Positions 42,485-51,283 are shown, counted from the first letter of the stretch. The stretch: 64,000 bases of DNA from OMPR01 sp965183835 (GCA_965183835.1 CBCYME010000001.1:1-64000); one strand, 5' to 3'. Notes: generated by a model from the sequence alone, not told the origin. A program made the numbers and translations.

Positions 42485-43972
42485 TTACCACCATTTTCCG
42501 GGTTTGGCTACAAATCCGGCTGCATCTTCCAGTGCATAGGCGGTGTTCAGCAAATCGCCTTCTTCCCAAGGACGCCCAATCAGCTGCAGCCCCAAGGGCA
42601 AGCCCTGCGCGTTCACACCTGTTGGCACTGAAATGCCCGGCAAACCTGCAAGGTTCACAGTCACGGTGAACACATCATTCAGGTACATCTGCACCGGATC
42701 CGCATTCGTCATTTCACCCAGACCAAAGGCCGCCGACGGCGTCGCCGGGGTCAGGATCGCATCCACACCCGCCGCAAACACATCTTCAAAGTCTTTCTTG
42801 ATCAGCGTGCGCACTTTGCGGGCGCGGTTGTAATACGCGTCATAGAAACCGGCCGACAAGACGTATGTCCCAACCATCACACGGCGCTGCACCTCGGTGC
42901 CAAAACCCTGTGCGCGGGTCTTTTCGTACATCTCAGTGATGCCATCACCGGCTTCCAGCGTGGCGCGGTGGCCATAACGCACACCGTCATAACGCGCCAG
43001 ATTCGACGACGCCTCAGCCGGCGCAATCACGTAATAAGCAGGCAAAGCATATTTGGTATGTGGCAGGCTGATATCAACGATCTCGGCCCCTGCCGCCTTG
43101 AGCATCTCTGCACCCTCGGCCCACAGCTTTTCAATCTCGCCGGGCATGCCGTCCATCCGATATTCTTTAGGAATACCGATCTTCTTGCCCTTGATGTCGC
43201 CGGTCAGCATCGCCTCAAAATTCGGCACGGCCAGATCGGCGCTGGTCGAATCCTTGGGGTCATGGCTGCACATGGCTTCCAACATGATCGCCGCGTCGCG
43301 CACGTTTTTGGTCATCGGACCGGCTTGATCCAACGAGCTGGCGAACGCAACAACGCCCCAGCGCGAACAGCGGCCATAGGTCGGTTTGATGCCCGTGATG
43401 CCAGTAAACGCCGCAGGCTGACGGATCGAGCCGCCCGTATCCGTCCCAGTCGCGGCCAGACACAGATCCGCAGACACAGCCGAGGCCGAGCCACCAGACG
43501 ACCCACCGGGTGTGATATCAGCAGCATCGCCATCCCGCCGCCAAGGGCTGATCGCATTGCCATAGGCACTGGTTTCGTTCGACGAGCCCATCGCGAACTC
43601 ATCCATGTTCAACTTGCCCAGCATCACCGCACCCGCATCGGCCAGGTTCTGGCTGACGGTCGATTCATACTCGGGCTTAAACCCTTCGAGAATCCGGCTG
43701 GCGGCCTGAGACGGCACGCCTTTGGTGCAGAACAGATCCTTGATGCCAATCGGCAAACCACACATCGCAGGCGCATCGCCTGTCGCAATGCGTGCATCCG
43801 CAGCCTTGGCACGCTCCAGAGCAATTTCAGGTGTCTTATGCACAAACGCGTTCAACGCGTCCGCCGCATCAATTGCAGACAGACAAGATTCGGTCAGCTC
43901 AACGCTGGTGGTTTCGCCCTTACGCAGCAGATCGCGTGCTTCGGCCAAGCCCAGTTTGTTCAGATAGCTCAT
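42485..43972 (-). CDS. gatA: Asp-tRNA(Asn)/Glu-tRNA(Gln) amidotransferase subunit A
   Basis: A 495-residue amidase that frees ammonia from glutamine for conversion of misacylated Asp/Glu-tRNA to Asn/Gln-tRNA. The Ser-cisSer-Lys triad is present: Lys in MCGLPIGIKDLFCTKGV, cis-Ser and Ser in the signature TPGGSSGGSASAVSADLCLA and GTDTGGSIRQPAAFTG. Length matches the family. gatC overlaps operon-wise 3 bases upstream. gatB is not adjacent in this window, which is common in Rhodobacterales. A full GatCAB complex is needed for function, so gatB must lie elsewhere. Confidence 0.97.
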   Translation of the reverse strand: MSYLNKLGLAEARDLLRKGETTSVELTESCLSAIDAADALNAFVHKTPEIALERAKAADARIATGDAPAMCGLPIGIKDLFCTKGVPSQAASRILEGFKPEYESTVSQNLADAGAVMLGKLNMDEFAMGSSNETSAYGNAISPWRRDGDAADITPGGSSGGSASAVSADLCLAATGTDTGGSIRQPAAFTGITGIKPTYGRCSRWGVVAFASSLDQAGPMTKNVRDAAIMLEAMCSHDPKDSTSADLAVPNFEAMLTGDIKGKKIGIPKEYRMDGMPGEIEKLWAEGAEMLKAAGAEIVDISLPHTKYALPAYYVIAPAEASSNLARYDGVRYGHRATLEAGDGITEMYEKTRAQGFGTEVQRRVMVGTYVLSAGFYDAYYNRARKVRTLIKKDFEDVFAAGVDAILTPATPSAAFGLGEMTNADPVQMYLNDVFTVTVNLAGLPGISVPTGVNAQGLPLGLQLIGRPWEEGDLLNTAYALEDAAGFVAKPGKWW

Positions 43973-43975
43973 GTC

Positions 43976-44263
43976 TTATTCCACCACTTTCGGGACCGCG
44001 AAAAAGCCTTCGCGGGCGTCGGGTGCGTTTTTCAGCACCTTCTCTTGCTGATTTCCGTCATTCACCACGTCAACACGGCGCTTCAAACGCTGCGGCGTGA
44101 CCGAGGTCATCGGTTCGACCCCCTCAACATCCACTTCGTTCAGCTGCTCGATGAACCCCAGGATCGTGTTAAATTCCGAGGCCAGCGCCGGAAGCGCGTC
44201 ATCCTCGACCTTGATCCGGGCCAGTTTGGCCACCTTGGCGGCGGTGCTTTGGTCAATCGACAT
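43976..44263 (-). CDS. gatC: Asp-tRNA(Asn)/Glu-tRNA(Gln) amidotransferase subunit C
   Basis: A 95-residue helper subunit that wraps GatA and GatB. The start MSIDQSTAAKVAKLARIKVE is preferred over a longer frame, with GAGGG about 6 bases before it. The conserved ASEFNTILGFIEQLNEVDVE with GVEPMTSV, and the C-terminal LKNAPDAREGFFAVPKVVE motif, are all seen. gatA follows after 3 bases, so the two are translated together. Confidence 0.97.
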   Translation of the reverse strand: MSIDQSTAAKVAKLARIKVEDDALPALASEFNTILGFIEQLNEVDVEGVEPMTSVTPQRLKRRVDVVNDGNQQEKVLKNAPDAREGFFAVPKVVE

Positions 44264-44364
44264 GGGAACCCTCATCTGCGTCAGGCCCGCATTTACCGCG
44301 CACGCTCGCGACCCGCAAGCCTGCATGGACCCTCACACGCCTCGCTCTTGCAGTTTGATGCCCT

Positions 44365-44784
44365 TTAAAGCGTCTGCAAAACGATCTGCGTCTTGGATCG
44401 GGCAATCAACCGATGCGCCCCAATGGTATCATTCAGCCGTGCCAAATCCTCGGTCGAGGCCACCGCCACCTGTACCACCGCATCATACTCACCCGCCAGC
44501 GACACCACCGATTGCACACCGCGCAGACCCGCCAACCAGCTGAGCGCCGGGCCGCACGGACGTTCGGCGATATGGACAAAGACCACCGCGCGCACCGATT
44601 GATCTGCCTCGCGGCTGATCTCAGTCCGATATCCCGTGATCACCTGATCGCGTTCCAGTTTGGCAATCCGGTCCTGCACGGCGGGGCGCGATAACCCGAC
44701 TTCGCGCCCGATGGCGGCACTGCTCAGACGCGCGTTCTGCTCCAACAGGGCCAGAATATGTAAATTCGTGCGATCCAACGTCAT
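44365..44784 (-). CDS. Lrp/AsnC-family transcriptional regulator
   Basis: A 139-residue regulator. The N-terminal HTH (about 1-60) shows LDRTNLHILALLEQNARLSS, AAIGREVGLSRPAVQDRIAK and LERDQVITGYRTEI; the C-terminal RAM/AsnC domain (about 65-139) has VAGLRGVQSVVSLAGEYDAV and VQVAVAS and would bind amino acids. It is slightly shorter than typical (about 150) but complete. It is divergent from a small cupin gene, the likely target. The effector is unknown. Confidence 0.92.
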   Translation of the reverse strand: MTLDRTNLHILALLEQNARLSSAAIGREVGLSRPAVQDRIAKLERDQVITGYRTEISREADQSVRAVVFVHIAERPCGPALSWLAGLRGVQSVVSLAGEYDAVVQVAVASTEDLARLNDTIGAHRLIARSKTQIVLQTL

Positions 44785-44884
44785 GCAGTGCAGATCCTTT
44801 CAAACGCAGGTGCTTTCAGACGAATCGCAAATTTCGACCGCCCGCCAAGGGTGCTAAACCCCCTCAGAACATCAGAGGTACCCC

Positions 44885-45196
44885 ATGCGCATCATCAACC
44901 CAACATCCTTTACAGGCACAACAGCGTGGGACGCGCTGGATATCGAACAGATCAGCAGCGCCACGATCCGACTGCATTGGACCGACCAGCCCTATAAGTG
45001 GCACATCAACGACGGCCCCGAGGTGTTCGTGGTGCTGGATGGCCATGTCACCATGCACTGCCGTCAAGACGGTCACGTCACACAGTACCCCTTGTCCCCC
45101 GGCGACATCTTCCACGCCCAAGACGGAGATGAACACGTTGCCCACCCCCAAGGCCCTGCACGGGTTCTGGTGATCGAAACCGCGGGCAGCATTTAG
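44885..45196 (+). CDS. Small cupin-domain protein
   Basis: A 103-residue single-domain cupin. The beta-barrel core: YKWHINDGPEVFVVLDGHVT (cupin motif 1, with H and E ligands), then LSPGDIFHAQDGDEHVAHPQ, the second motif with His residues. It likely binds a divalent metal. It is divergent from the Lrp/AsnC regulator by 100 bases, so amino-acid or related metabolism is possible. The reaction or ligand is unknown. AGAGGTACCCC lies ahead of ATG 44885. Confidence 0.85.
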   Translation: MRIINPTSFTGTTAWDALDIEQISSATIRLHWTDQPYKWHINDGPEVFVVLDGHVTMHCRQDGHVTQYPLSPGDIFHAQDGDEHVAHPQGPARVLVIETAGSI

Positions 45197-45398
45197 GAGC
45201 GCCCGTCCAAGTTTCAATGTGAAACTTCAATTCATCCCCCAGCCAATCAACACTCGGCGATCCCCCGCTCAAACCGCGCGCATGGCCGTTCCCTGCGCGC
45301 AATAGTCCCAAGTTTATGGCACCCAAATCTTGAAATTTAACTTGCTATGTTGGGCTGATCGTTTATCCGAACCTGTGAAAACGAGATAAAGCAGGCGC

Positions 45399-46436
45399 AT
45401 GAATCAACACTCCGAGTTTCCCCGGATCAAGCCGGGCACCATGTCTCCTCGTGATTGGGTCAAGGTTCTGGCCCAGTACCGGGAACCCAATCAGCTACGC
45501 AGTATTTTTGAACTGGCCGTCACTTTTGGCCCGTTCTTACTGCTCTGGGGACTGGCGTGGTGGTCGATGTCCATCAGCTACTGGCTGACCTTTGGCATTT
45601 CCGTTCTGAACGCGCTGTTCTTGCTGCGCCTGTTCACCATCCAACACGATTGCGGCCACGGCGCGTTCTTCAAAAGCCGCGCGCTCAGCGATTGGGTCGG
45701 GCGGGTTCTGGGCGTTCTGACGCTGACGCCCTACGCGGTCTGGCGCCACACCCATTCGGTGCACCACAGCGCCGCCGGCAATCTCGACAAACGCGGCATG
45801 GGCGATATCCACACCGCCACCGTCGAGGAATACCGCGCGATGTCCTGCTGGGACCGCATCATGTACCGCCTGTATCGCCACCCCGTTGTTCTGTTTGGCT
45901 TTGGCCCCAGCTACTTGTTTTTGCTACAAAACCGCATCCCCTTTGGTGTGACGGACAAAGCAAAATACTGGATCAGCGCCATGGGCACCAACCTGACACT
46001 GGTCGTGGCGCTGGTCACCATCTGGTACTTTGGAGGACTGGCCCCGATCTTTCTGATCTTCCTGCCTTCGACCCTGCTGGCCGCCACCGCTGGCATGTGG
46101 TTGTTCTACGTTCAGCACCAGTTTGAACACACCAACTGGGACCACGAAGAAGACTGGCAACTGCACGATTCGGCCCTGCACGGCAGCTCGCATTATGTGA
46201 TGCCCGCCGTTCTGCAATGGTTCAGCGCCAACATCGGCATCCATCATGTGCACCACCTGTACAGCCGTATCCCGTTCTATCGCCTGACCGAAGTCCTGCG
46301 TGATCAGCCTGAACTGGACGATGCGAGCAACCACATGACCATTCGCGAAAGCATCGTAAACGCCCGCCTGCACCTGTGGGACGAAAAGACCAAGAAACTG
46401 CTCTCGTTCGCGCAAGCCAGAACACTCTACGGTTAA
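45399..46436 (+). CDS. Fatty acid desaturase
   Basis: A 345-residue di-iron membrane desaturase. Three histidine boxes are seen: HDCGHGAFF (about 84-92), HTHSVHH (about 119-125), and HHVHHLYSRIPFY near 283-295. Several TM helices lie between boxes, for example ELAVTFGPFLLLWGLAWWSM and LTLVVALVTIWYFGGLAPIF. The order matches the FADS-like, delta-type desaturases that add a double bond to acyl lipids, supporting membrane fluidity in the cold. A strong terminator follows 14 bases after the stop, so it is monocistronic. Confidence 0.93.
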   Translation: MNQHSEFPRIKPGTMSPRDWVKVLAQYREPNQLRSIFELAVTFGPFLLLWGLAWWSMSISYWLTFGISVLNALFLLRLFTIQHDCGHGAFFKSRALSDWVGRVLGVLTLTPYAVWRHTHSVHHSAAGNLDKRGMGDIHTATVEEYRAMSCWDRIMYRLYRHPVVLFGFGPSYLFLLQNRIPFGVTDKAKYWISAMGTNLTLVVALVTIWYFGGLAPIFLIFLPSTLLAATAGMWLFYVQHQFEHTNWDHEEDWQLHDSALHGSSHYVMPAVLQWFSANIGIHHVHHLYSRIPFYRLTEVLRDQPELDDASNHMTIRESIVNARLHLWDEKTKKLLSFAQARTLYG

Positions 46437-46449
46437 ACCAACCTCAACG

Positions 46450-46476
46450 CGCCGCCCCACACCGGGCGGCGTTTTT
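46450..46476 (+). terminator. Rho-independent terminator of the desaturase
   Basis: CGCCGCCC (46450-46457) pairs with GGGCGGCG (46464-46471), loop of 6, then TTTTT. Confidence 0.93.
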
Positions 46477-46587
46477 GGGTCCGGGCCATATCGTCAGCAA
46501 CGCCCCCCTCCCAAAATTATCCCCCCAATCCATAGCTTTCCTATCTCCCGGTGCTAGGCTCCTGCCAAACGCTATAGGAGAATCTCA

Positions 46588-47280
46588 ATGGACATCATCT
46601 GGCTTGGTCACGGCAGCTTTCGCATCGAAACCGCAGGACAGGTTCTGCTCATCGACCCTTGGCTGACCGGCAACCCCTCCCTCCCCGAAGATCAGCATGA
46701 CGCCGCCATTGCCGGTGCCACCCATATCCTGCTGACCCACGCCCATTTTGATCACGTGATCGACGTGCTCGCGCTTTCCAAACGCCTGAACGTGCCGCTG
46801 GTCGGCCAATACGATCTGATGGGCTATTGGGGCGAAACCGAAGGCATCGACACCGTTGGCTTCAACAAGGGCGGCACCGTTGATCTGAATGGGGTCCAAG
46901 TGTCGATGGTCGCGGCCTCCCACTCCTCAACTTTTAACACCCCAGACGGCATTCGCACCGGCGGGACCGAGGTTGGTTTCATGATCCAATCCGAAGGTAA
47001 AACGCTCTATGTCTCGGGTGATACCGACATTATGGCCGACATGGACTGGATGGGGGATTACTACAAACCCGACATCGGCATCTTGTCCGCAGGGGGCCAT
47101 TTCACAATGGATATGAAGGGCGCAGCCTACGCGGCCCAGCGCTACTTCAACTTCAAAACCGTGATTCCCTGTCACTATAAAACCTTCCCGATTCTGGAAC
47201 AGTCCGCACAGGTTCTGATCGACGCCCTGCCCGGCGTTGACGTGATAGAACCCACCGTGATGGGCAAGATCACGGTCTAA
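46588..47280 (+). CDS. UPF0173-family metal-dependent hydrolase (metallo-beta-lactamase fold)
   Basis: A 230-residue soluble hydrolase. The metal motif HxHxDH is seen in HILLTHAHFDHVIDVLALSK (about 49-68); further ligands are in VAASHSSTFNT (His), LYVSGDTDIMADMDWMGDYY (Asp), and IPCHYKTFPI (His). The family includes L-ascorbate-6-phosphate lactonase-like and UPF0173 enzymes of unknown substrate. TATAGGAGAATCTC precedes the ATG, giving a good ribosome site. It lies 6 bases before the first SnoaL-cyclase gene and likely heads that operon, so a role in second-messenger metabolism could be guessed but is not shown. Confidence 0.92.
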   Translation: MDIIWLGHGSFRIETAGQVLLIDPWLTGNPSLPEDQHDAAIAGATHILLTHAHFDHVIDVLALSKRLNVPLVGQYDLMGYWGETEGIDTVGFNKGGTVDLNGVQVSMVAASHSSTFNTPDGIRTGGTEVGFMIQSEGKTLYVSGDTDIMADMDWMGDYYKPDIGILSAGGHFTMDMKGAAYAAQRYFNFKTVIPCHYKTFPILEQSAQVLIDALPGVDVIEPTVMGKITV

Positions 47281-47286
47281 CCCCTC

Positions 47287-48261
47287 ATGTGCGCCCAGAT
47301 CACCGAATCCCCCGAACTCTCAGCCATCGTGCGACGATGGCTGAGATCCTACGCCTCGGGTGACACAGACAGCGTGGTGAATCTGTTCTCACCAGACCCG
47401 GCTTTGGGATACATCGGCTCGTCCCATGGCGAGATCTGGCGCGGAGATACCCTGCGTCTTGGCATGGCGCGCTACATGGACGACATCCCCGGTTTCACGT
47501 GGGAAACCGACGAATTCCGTGGATTCGAATCCGGCAGCCTTGGCTGGGTCGAATGGATCGGCGAACGGGTCTCATTGGACAACGGCAAAGAGATCACCTT
47601 TCGATCAACCTTTGTGTTGCATCTGAAAGATGGTGTCTGGCGCATCGTGCACGTTCACAATTCAAACCCGGTCTCAAATATGCAGGCTTTGGGGTATGAA
47701 TCCAGCGGGTTCGATGACCTGCTCAAAGCGGCCCTAGCCACGCCAACGGAACTGACGCGAACCGGAATCGCCACGATCATGTTCACGGACATCGCCGCCA
47801 GTGCGACCTTGGCGGAAACCCTCGGCGATGCCCGCTGGTCAACGGCGGTTCAGGCCCATCTAACGCTTGTCGAAACGATCCTTACAGAGCACGGCGGATC
47901 GCTGGTCAAAACGCTGGGCGATGGCACAATGTCAGCATTCTCGTCTGCAACGGCGGGCCTTACCGCCGCAACGGCCCTGCAACAAGCGGTATCCTCGAAC
48001 ACCGCCGAACCCCGCTTGCAGATCCGCATCGGCCTGCATACTGGTGACCTTGTCGAACACGATGGCGATATGTTTGGGACCGTCGTCAACAAAGCCGCCC
48101 GCGTTGCGGCACTCACTGCACCCGGTGACATCTGCCTGTCAGACGCGACCCACATCATGGTTGGCGGCGCCCATGAGTTCCGCTTTTCTGAACCTGTCGT
48201 GGTGCCTCTCAAAGGGCTGCAGGGGAAACACACCATCTATATGTTGGATTGGCAAATATGA
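47287..48261 (+). CDS. Class III adenylate cyclase with N-terminal SnoaL-like domain (copy 1)
   Basis: A 324-residue cytosolic protein. Residues about 1-135 form a SnoaL-like (NTF2-fold) domain (WLRSYASGDTDSVVNLFSPD, SHGEIWRGD, WRIVHVHNSNP), which may bind a small ligand. The cyclase homology domain (about 158-324) carries both metal Asp: IMFTDIAASATLAETLGD and LGDGTMSAFSS. K in LVKTLGDG and D in GDMFGTVVNKAARV match the adenine-selecting pair of adenylate cyclases, and Asn/Arg in VNKAAR are the transition-state residues. It is therefore predicted to make cAMP. The start follows UPF0173 by 6 bases; the next gene overlaps its stop by ATGA. A paralogue follows. Confidence 0.92.
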   Translation: MCAQITESPELSAIVRRWLRSYASGDTDSVVNLFSPDPALGYIGSSHGEIWRGDTLRLGMARYMDDIPGFTWETDEFRGFESGSLGWVEWIGERVSLDNGKEITFRSTFVLHLKDGVWRIVHVHNSNPVSNMQALGYESSGFDDLLKAALATPTELTRTGIATIMFTDIAASATLAETLGDARWSTAVQAHLTLVETILTEHGGSLVKTLGDGTMSAFSSATAGLTAATALQQAVSSNTAEPRLQIRIGLHTGDLVEHDGDMFGTVVNKAARVAALTAPGDICLSDATHIMVGGAHEFRFSEPVVVPLKGLQGKHTIYMLDWQI

Positions 48262-49226
48262 TGCGCCCGTCCCCGGAACTGGAAGCCATCGCAAGACGGT
48301 TCTTTTCCGCTGCCAGCGCCCGTGATGGCGCGGCACTGCGCAACCTCTTGTCTATGGATAGTCGGTTACGGTTCATCGGCACAGCACCCGACGAACTCTG
48401 GAGCGGCGCAGCTCTGCGGGACGGGATCGAGGCCCACTTTAACGAGGCCCCCACCTTTCTAAAAGATGTTGAGACCTTTGGCGAAGCCTATGAGAATGGC
48501 GCGACCGGGTGGGCCATTTTTGGTCGCCGGATCACGATGGAAGGAACGCCAACCCCCATCGACTTTCGCTTTACCCTGATCTTCACGCTCGAAGACGGCG
48601 CATGGAAAATCCTGCATCGACATGCCTCGGTTGGTAAACCCAACACAGAAACGCACGGCGTTGACCATCACGCACTGGATGATCTTGCGGCCTCAGCCTC
48701 TCTGGCGGATATGCCCGCCAGTCACACAGATATCGCAACGATCATGTTCACGGACATCGCCGCCTCGACCACATTGGCCGCAACCTTGGGCGATGCGCGT
48801 TGGGCTACCATCGTGCAGGCTCACCTGCAGATGATCCAAACCCATATCCAGAACCACGGCGGGCAGCTGGTCAAATCGCTGGGCGATGGCACCATGTCAG
48901 TGTTCTCGTCGGCGTCCTCCGCCCTTGGGGCGGCGCATTCTATCCAAACCGCTTTGGAGTGCGCCACCGATGAACCCTGCCTTCAGGTGCGCATTGGGGC
49001 ACACACCGGCGATGTGATCCATGCAGGCGAAGACTTCTTTGGCTCGGTGGTGAACAAAGCCGCCCGCATTGCCGCCGCAACGCCACCAACCGAAATCCAT
49101 CTCTCGCAGGAAACCCGCCTGATGGTCGGCGCATCTGCCGATTTCACCTTTACCGACCTGCCCCCAACACCCCTTAGGGGATTGACGGGCGCCCACCTGA
49201 TCCACCGCCCCCACTGGGGGCCTTAA
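48258..49226 (+). CDS. Class III adenylate cyclase with N-terminal SnoaL-like domain (copy 2)
   Basis: A 322-residue paralogue of the preceding gene. ATG 48258 overlaps the upstream stop (ATGA), giving translational coupling. Residues about 1-130 are the SnoaL-like domain (RRFFSAASARDGAALRNLLS, LWSGAALRDGIEAHFN, FTLEDGAWKILHRHASVG). The cyclase domain again has both metal Asp (IMFTDIAASTTLAATLGDAR; LGDGTMSVF), adenine-selecting Lys and Asp (VKSLGDG; EDFFGSVVNKAAR) and the catalytic Asn/Arg. The two copies are alike in order and length but differ widely in their N-terminal halves, so they may sense different ligands. Class III enzymes act as dimers, so a heterodimer is possible. Confidence 0.92.
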   Translation: MMRPSPELEAIARRFFSAASARDGAALRNLLSMDSRLRFIGTAPDELWSGAALRDGIEAHFNEAPTFLKDVETFGEAYENGATGWAIFGRRITMEGTPTPIDFRFTLIFTLEDGAWKILHRHASVGKPNTETHGVDHHALDDLAASASLADMPASHTDIATIMFTDIAASTTLAATLGDARWATIVQAHLQMIQTHIQNHGGQLVKSLGDGTMSVFSSASSALGAAHSIQTALECATDEPCLQVRIGAHTGDVIHAGEDFFGSVVNKAARIAAATPPTEIHLSQETRLMVGASADFTFTDLPPTPLRGLTGAHLIHRPHWGP

Positions 49227-49257
49227 CTCTCTCTGCCCCGCAAGGACCAGTACACAT

Positions 49258-50430
49258 ATGCCCGCAACCGACTTCACGCCGCAGGAATACGCCCAGCGCC
49301 TCACCAAAACCCGCGCGGCCATGGCCTCGCAGGGGATCGAAACCCTGATCGTTGCCGATCCGTCTAACATGGCATGGCTCACCGGCTATGACGGGTGGAG
49401 CTTTTATGTCCCGCAGGTTGTCATCGTCCCGTCAGAGGGCACGCCGCTCTGGTGGGGTCGCACACAGGACAAGGCAGGCGCTGCACAAACCACATGGATC
49501 GGCGCGGACAACCTGTTCGACTGGCCCGAGGAACACGTCCAACACCCCGATCATCACCCCTATGATGCCCTCGTCACCCTGCTGCAGGACCGCGACTGGA
49601 CTAGGGCGCTGGGTGTTGAGATGGACAACTATTACTACTCTGCCGCTGCCCACCGCATTCTGGAAACCGCCTTTGGTCGCACCGCCATTGCCGATGCCAC
49701 CGGTCTGGTGAACTGGCAACGCGCCGTCAAAAGCGAGACTGAGCTCGAGATGATGCGCAAGGCCGGACGCCTGACCGCCCATATGCATGCCGTGTTGCGC
49801 GATGGTTTCCGCGAGGGGCGCCCTAAAAACGAACTCGTCGCCGAGGTCCAAGCTGCAGGCATTGCAGGTCTGCCCGGTCTGGCGGGCGATTACCCCGCCA
49901 TTGCCCCCATCGCCCCCTCGGGACTCGAGGCCTCCGCCTCGCACATCACATGGAACGACCGCCCCCTAACGCGGGGTGAGGCAACTTATTTCGAAGTGTC
50001 AGGCTGTTTCCACCGCTACCATTGCCCCGCCAGCCGCACGCTGTTCTTGGGCGAGGTCCCCAGCGACATCCGCCGCGCCGAAGAGGCGGTGCTGACCGCA
50101 ATCTCCGACACGCTCGCCGCAGCCCGTCCCGGTGTCACCTGTGAAGAGATCGCAACCTGCGTCTACGACAGCTTTTCCCGCGCAGGCTATGTCAAAGCCA
50201 ACCGCACCGGCTATCCCATCGGCCTCAGCTACCCCCCCGATTGGGGTGAACGAACCATGAGCCTGCGCCCCGGCGACACCACCCGCCTGGAAACCGGCAT
50301 GACCTTTCATTTGATGCCCGGCCTGTGGACCCCGGATTGGGGCGTCGCCATCACCGAAAGCTTTGTTGTGACCCCAACAGGTGGTCAGGCTTTGGCTGAA
50401 ATCCCGCTCAATATGGTCGCGGCCCCCTAA
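49258..50430 (+). CDS. M24-family creatinase/Xaa-Pro-peptidase-like protein, possibly ectoine hydrolase (DoeA)-like
   Basis: A 390-residue pita-bread-fold protein. The N-terminal creatinase domain (about 10-150) has IETLIVADPSNMAWLTGYDG and WSFYVPQVVIVP; the M24 domain follows (RAVKSETELEMMRKAGRLTA). The two Asp normally present in this family's metal site are absent: where others have DxG...SDxTRT, this reads EVSGCFHRYHCPASRTLFLG. That loss is known in creatinase and DoeA-type (ectoine hydrolase) enzymes, which act without metal. GLSYPPDWGERTMSLRPGD and GMTFHLMPGLW are like DoeA. No ectoine genes are near, so the substrate is open: a creatine-, ectoine- or dipeptide-like compound. Confidence 0.85.
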   Translation: MPATDFTPQEYAQRLTKTRAAMASQGIETLIVADPSNMAWLTGYDGWSFYVPQVVIVPSEGTPLWWGRTQDKAGAAQTTWIGADNLFDWPEEHVQHPDHHPYDALVTLLQDRDWTRALGVEMDNYYYSAAAHRILETAFGRTAIADATGLVNWQRAVKSETELEMMRKAGRLTAHMHAVLRDGFREGRPKNELVAEVQAAGIAGLPGLAGDYPAIAPIAPSGLEASASHITWNDRPLTRGEATYFEVSGCFHRYHCPASRTLFLGEVPSDIRRAEEAVLTAISDTLAAARPGVTCEEIATCVYDSFSRAGYVKANRTGYPIGLSYPPDWGERTMSLRPGDTTRLETGMTFHLMPGLWTPDWGVAITESFVVTPTGGQALAEIPLNMVAAP

Positions 50431-50441
50431 CCAACCAAACC

Positions 50442-50468
50442 ATCGGCCCCGCTCCATCCGGGGCCGAT
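50442..50468 (+). terminator. Stem-loop between the M24 and ACT genes
   Basis: ATCGGCCCCG (50442-50451) pairs perfectly with CGGGGCCGAT (50459-50468), loop of 7. No T tract follows; the ACT gene starts 21 bases later. It is probably a partial terminator or a stabiliser in the operon. Confidence 0.6.
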
Positions 50469-50489
50469 CCCCCAATCAAAGAGACCCAG

Positions 50490-50906
50490 ATGCAGAAGAT
50501 CTCAGAAACCGCCCACGATATGATTTCCGGCATGACCCCGACCTTGATCGCGGGCGATTTTGTCTTTGCAACCACCCAAGACACAGATCTGGCCGCCGCT
50601 CTCATCCCTCAAGCACTCGCAACCTTCAAAGAGGCCGAAGGTCTCTCGCTGATCCTGCCCCTCGATGTGGCGCGATCCCACGCCCTGTCCATTGACGATC
50701 CCATGCGGTGTATCACTCTCAACGTCTATTCATCTCTCACCGGAGTTGGCCTGACCGCAGCCGTATCAGCAGCCCTTGGCGCACAGAATATCGCCTGCAA
50801 CATGGTCGCAGCCCACCACCACGATCATGTCTTTGTTCCCGCCAGCGCCAGCACCCAAGCCATGGCCATTCTAACCACGCTTCAAGATCAGGCCAAACAC
50901 CCGTAA
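50490..50906 (+). CDS. ACT domain-containing protein (COG3602-like)
   Basis: A 138-residue protein built of two ACT-like repeats. Residues about 10-65 start with MISGMTPTLIAGDFVFATT, and about 68-135 with CITLNVYSSLTGVGLTAAVS, then NIACNMVAAHHHDHVFVPAS. COG3602-type ACT proteins are short regulators thought to bind amino acids. The gene follows the M24-like protein after a 10-bp hairpin in one transcript, which would fit with amino-acid-derived substrates for both. The role is not known. ATG 50490 has AAGAGACCCAG upstream. Confidence 0.88.
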   Translation: MQKISETAHDMISGMTPTLIAGDFVFATTQDTDLAAALIPQALATFKEAEGLSLILPLDVARSHALSIDDPMRCITLNVYSSLTGVGLTAAVSAALGAQNIACNMVAAHHHDHVFVPASASTQAMAILTTLQDQAKHP

Positions 50907-51146
50907 CCAACGGGTCTGCCCCATGCCGGAAATTGCCTCTCCCAATCCCCTCGTATCATTCGAAGAGGTGGCACAGCCGAAACACCCTGTCCCCAACGGC
51001 ACGCGGGTAGGCTAAGCCTTGGCTGTCGTTTTGGCCTTACAAACCTCTTAAAATGCCCCACATAAATGGAAACACCTGTTTGTCTTTGCCGCTACAACGG
51101 CTCATTCTTCAAGTGCACACGCTCAAAAAGTCAGGAGGCAACGCCC

Positions 51147-51281
51147 ATGTCCATCGTCAAAGTGACTATCGCCTGTTTCGGCCTCACGGTCCTGACCGCC
51201 TGCGATCCCTCAAACGTCGACCCCGAGGCGCTGGAATACCACCGCGCCAATCGCGAGGCCTATCTGTACCAAGGTCTCTGA
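51147..51281 (+). CDS. Very small lipoprotein (44 residues)
   Basis: ATG 51147 is preceded by AGGAGGCAACGCCC, a near-ideal ribosome site. The protein is a lipoprotein signal, MSIVKVTIACFGLTVLTAC, with lipobox LTAC and acylated Cys 19, then only 25 residues (DPSNVDPEALEYHRANREA, YLYQGL). A longer frame upstream is spurious. It resembles the small lipoproteins of unknown function seen in Roseobacter genomes. It converges with the RdhA-like gene, whose stop lies 3 bases away. The role is unknown; the signal and ribosome site make it a real gene. Confidence 0.75.
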   Translation: MSIVKVTIACFGLTVLTACDPSNVDPEALEYHRANREAYLYQGL

Positions 51282-51283
51282 TC

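Noticed and set aside
51066..51146. Longer N-terminus for the 44-residue lipoprotein
   Set aside because: The extension lacks a ribosome site and would bury the lipoprotein signal; AGGAGG lies directly before ATG 51147.
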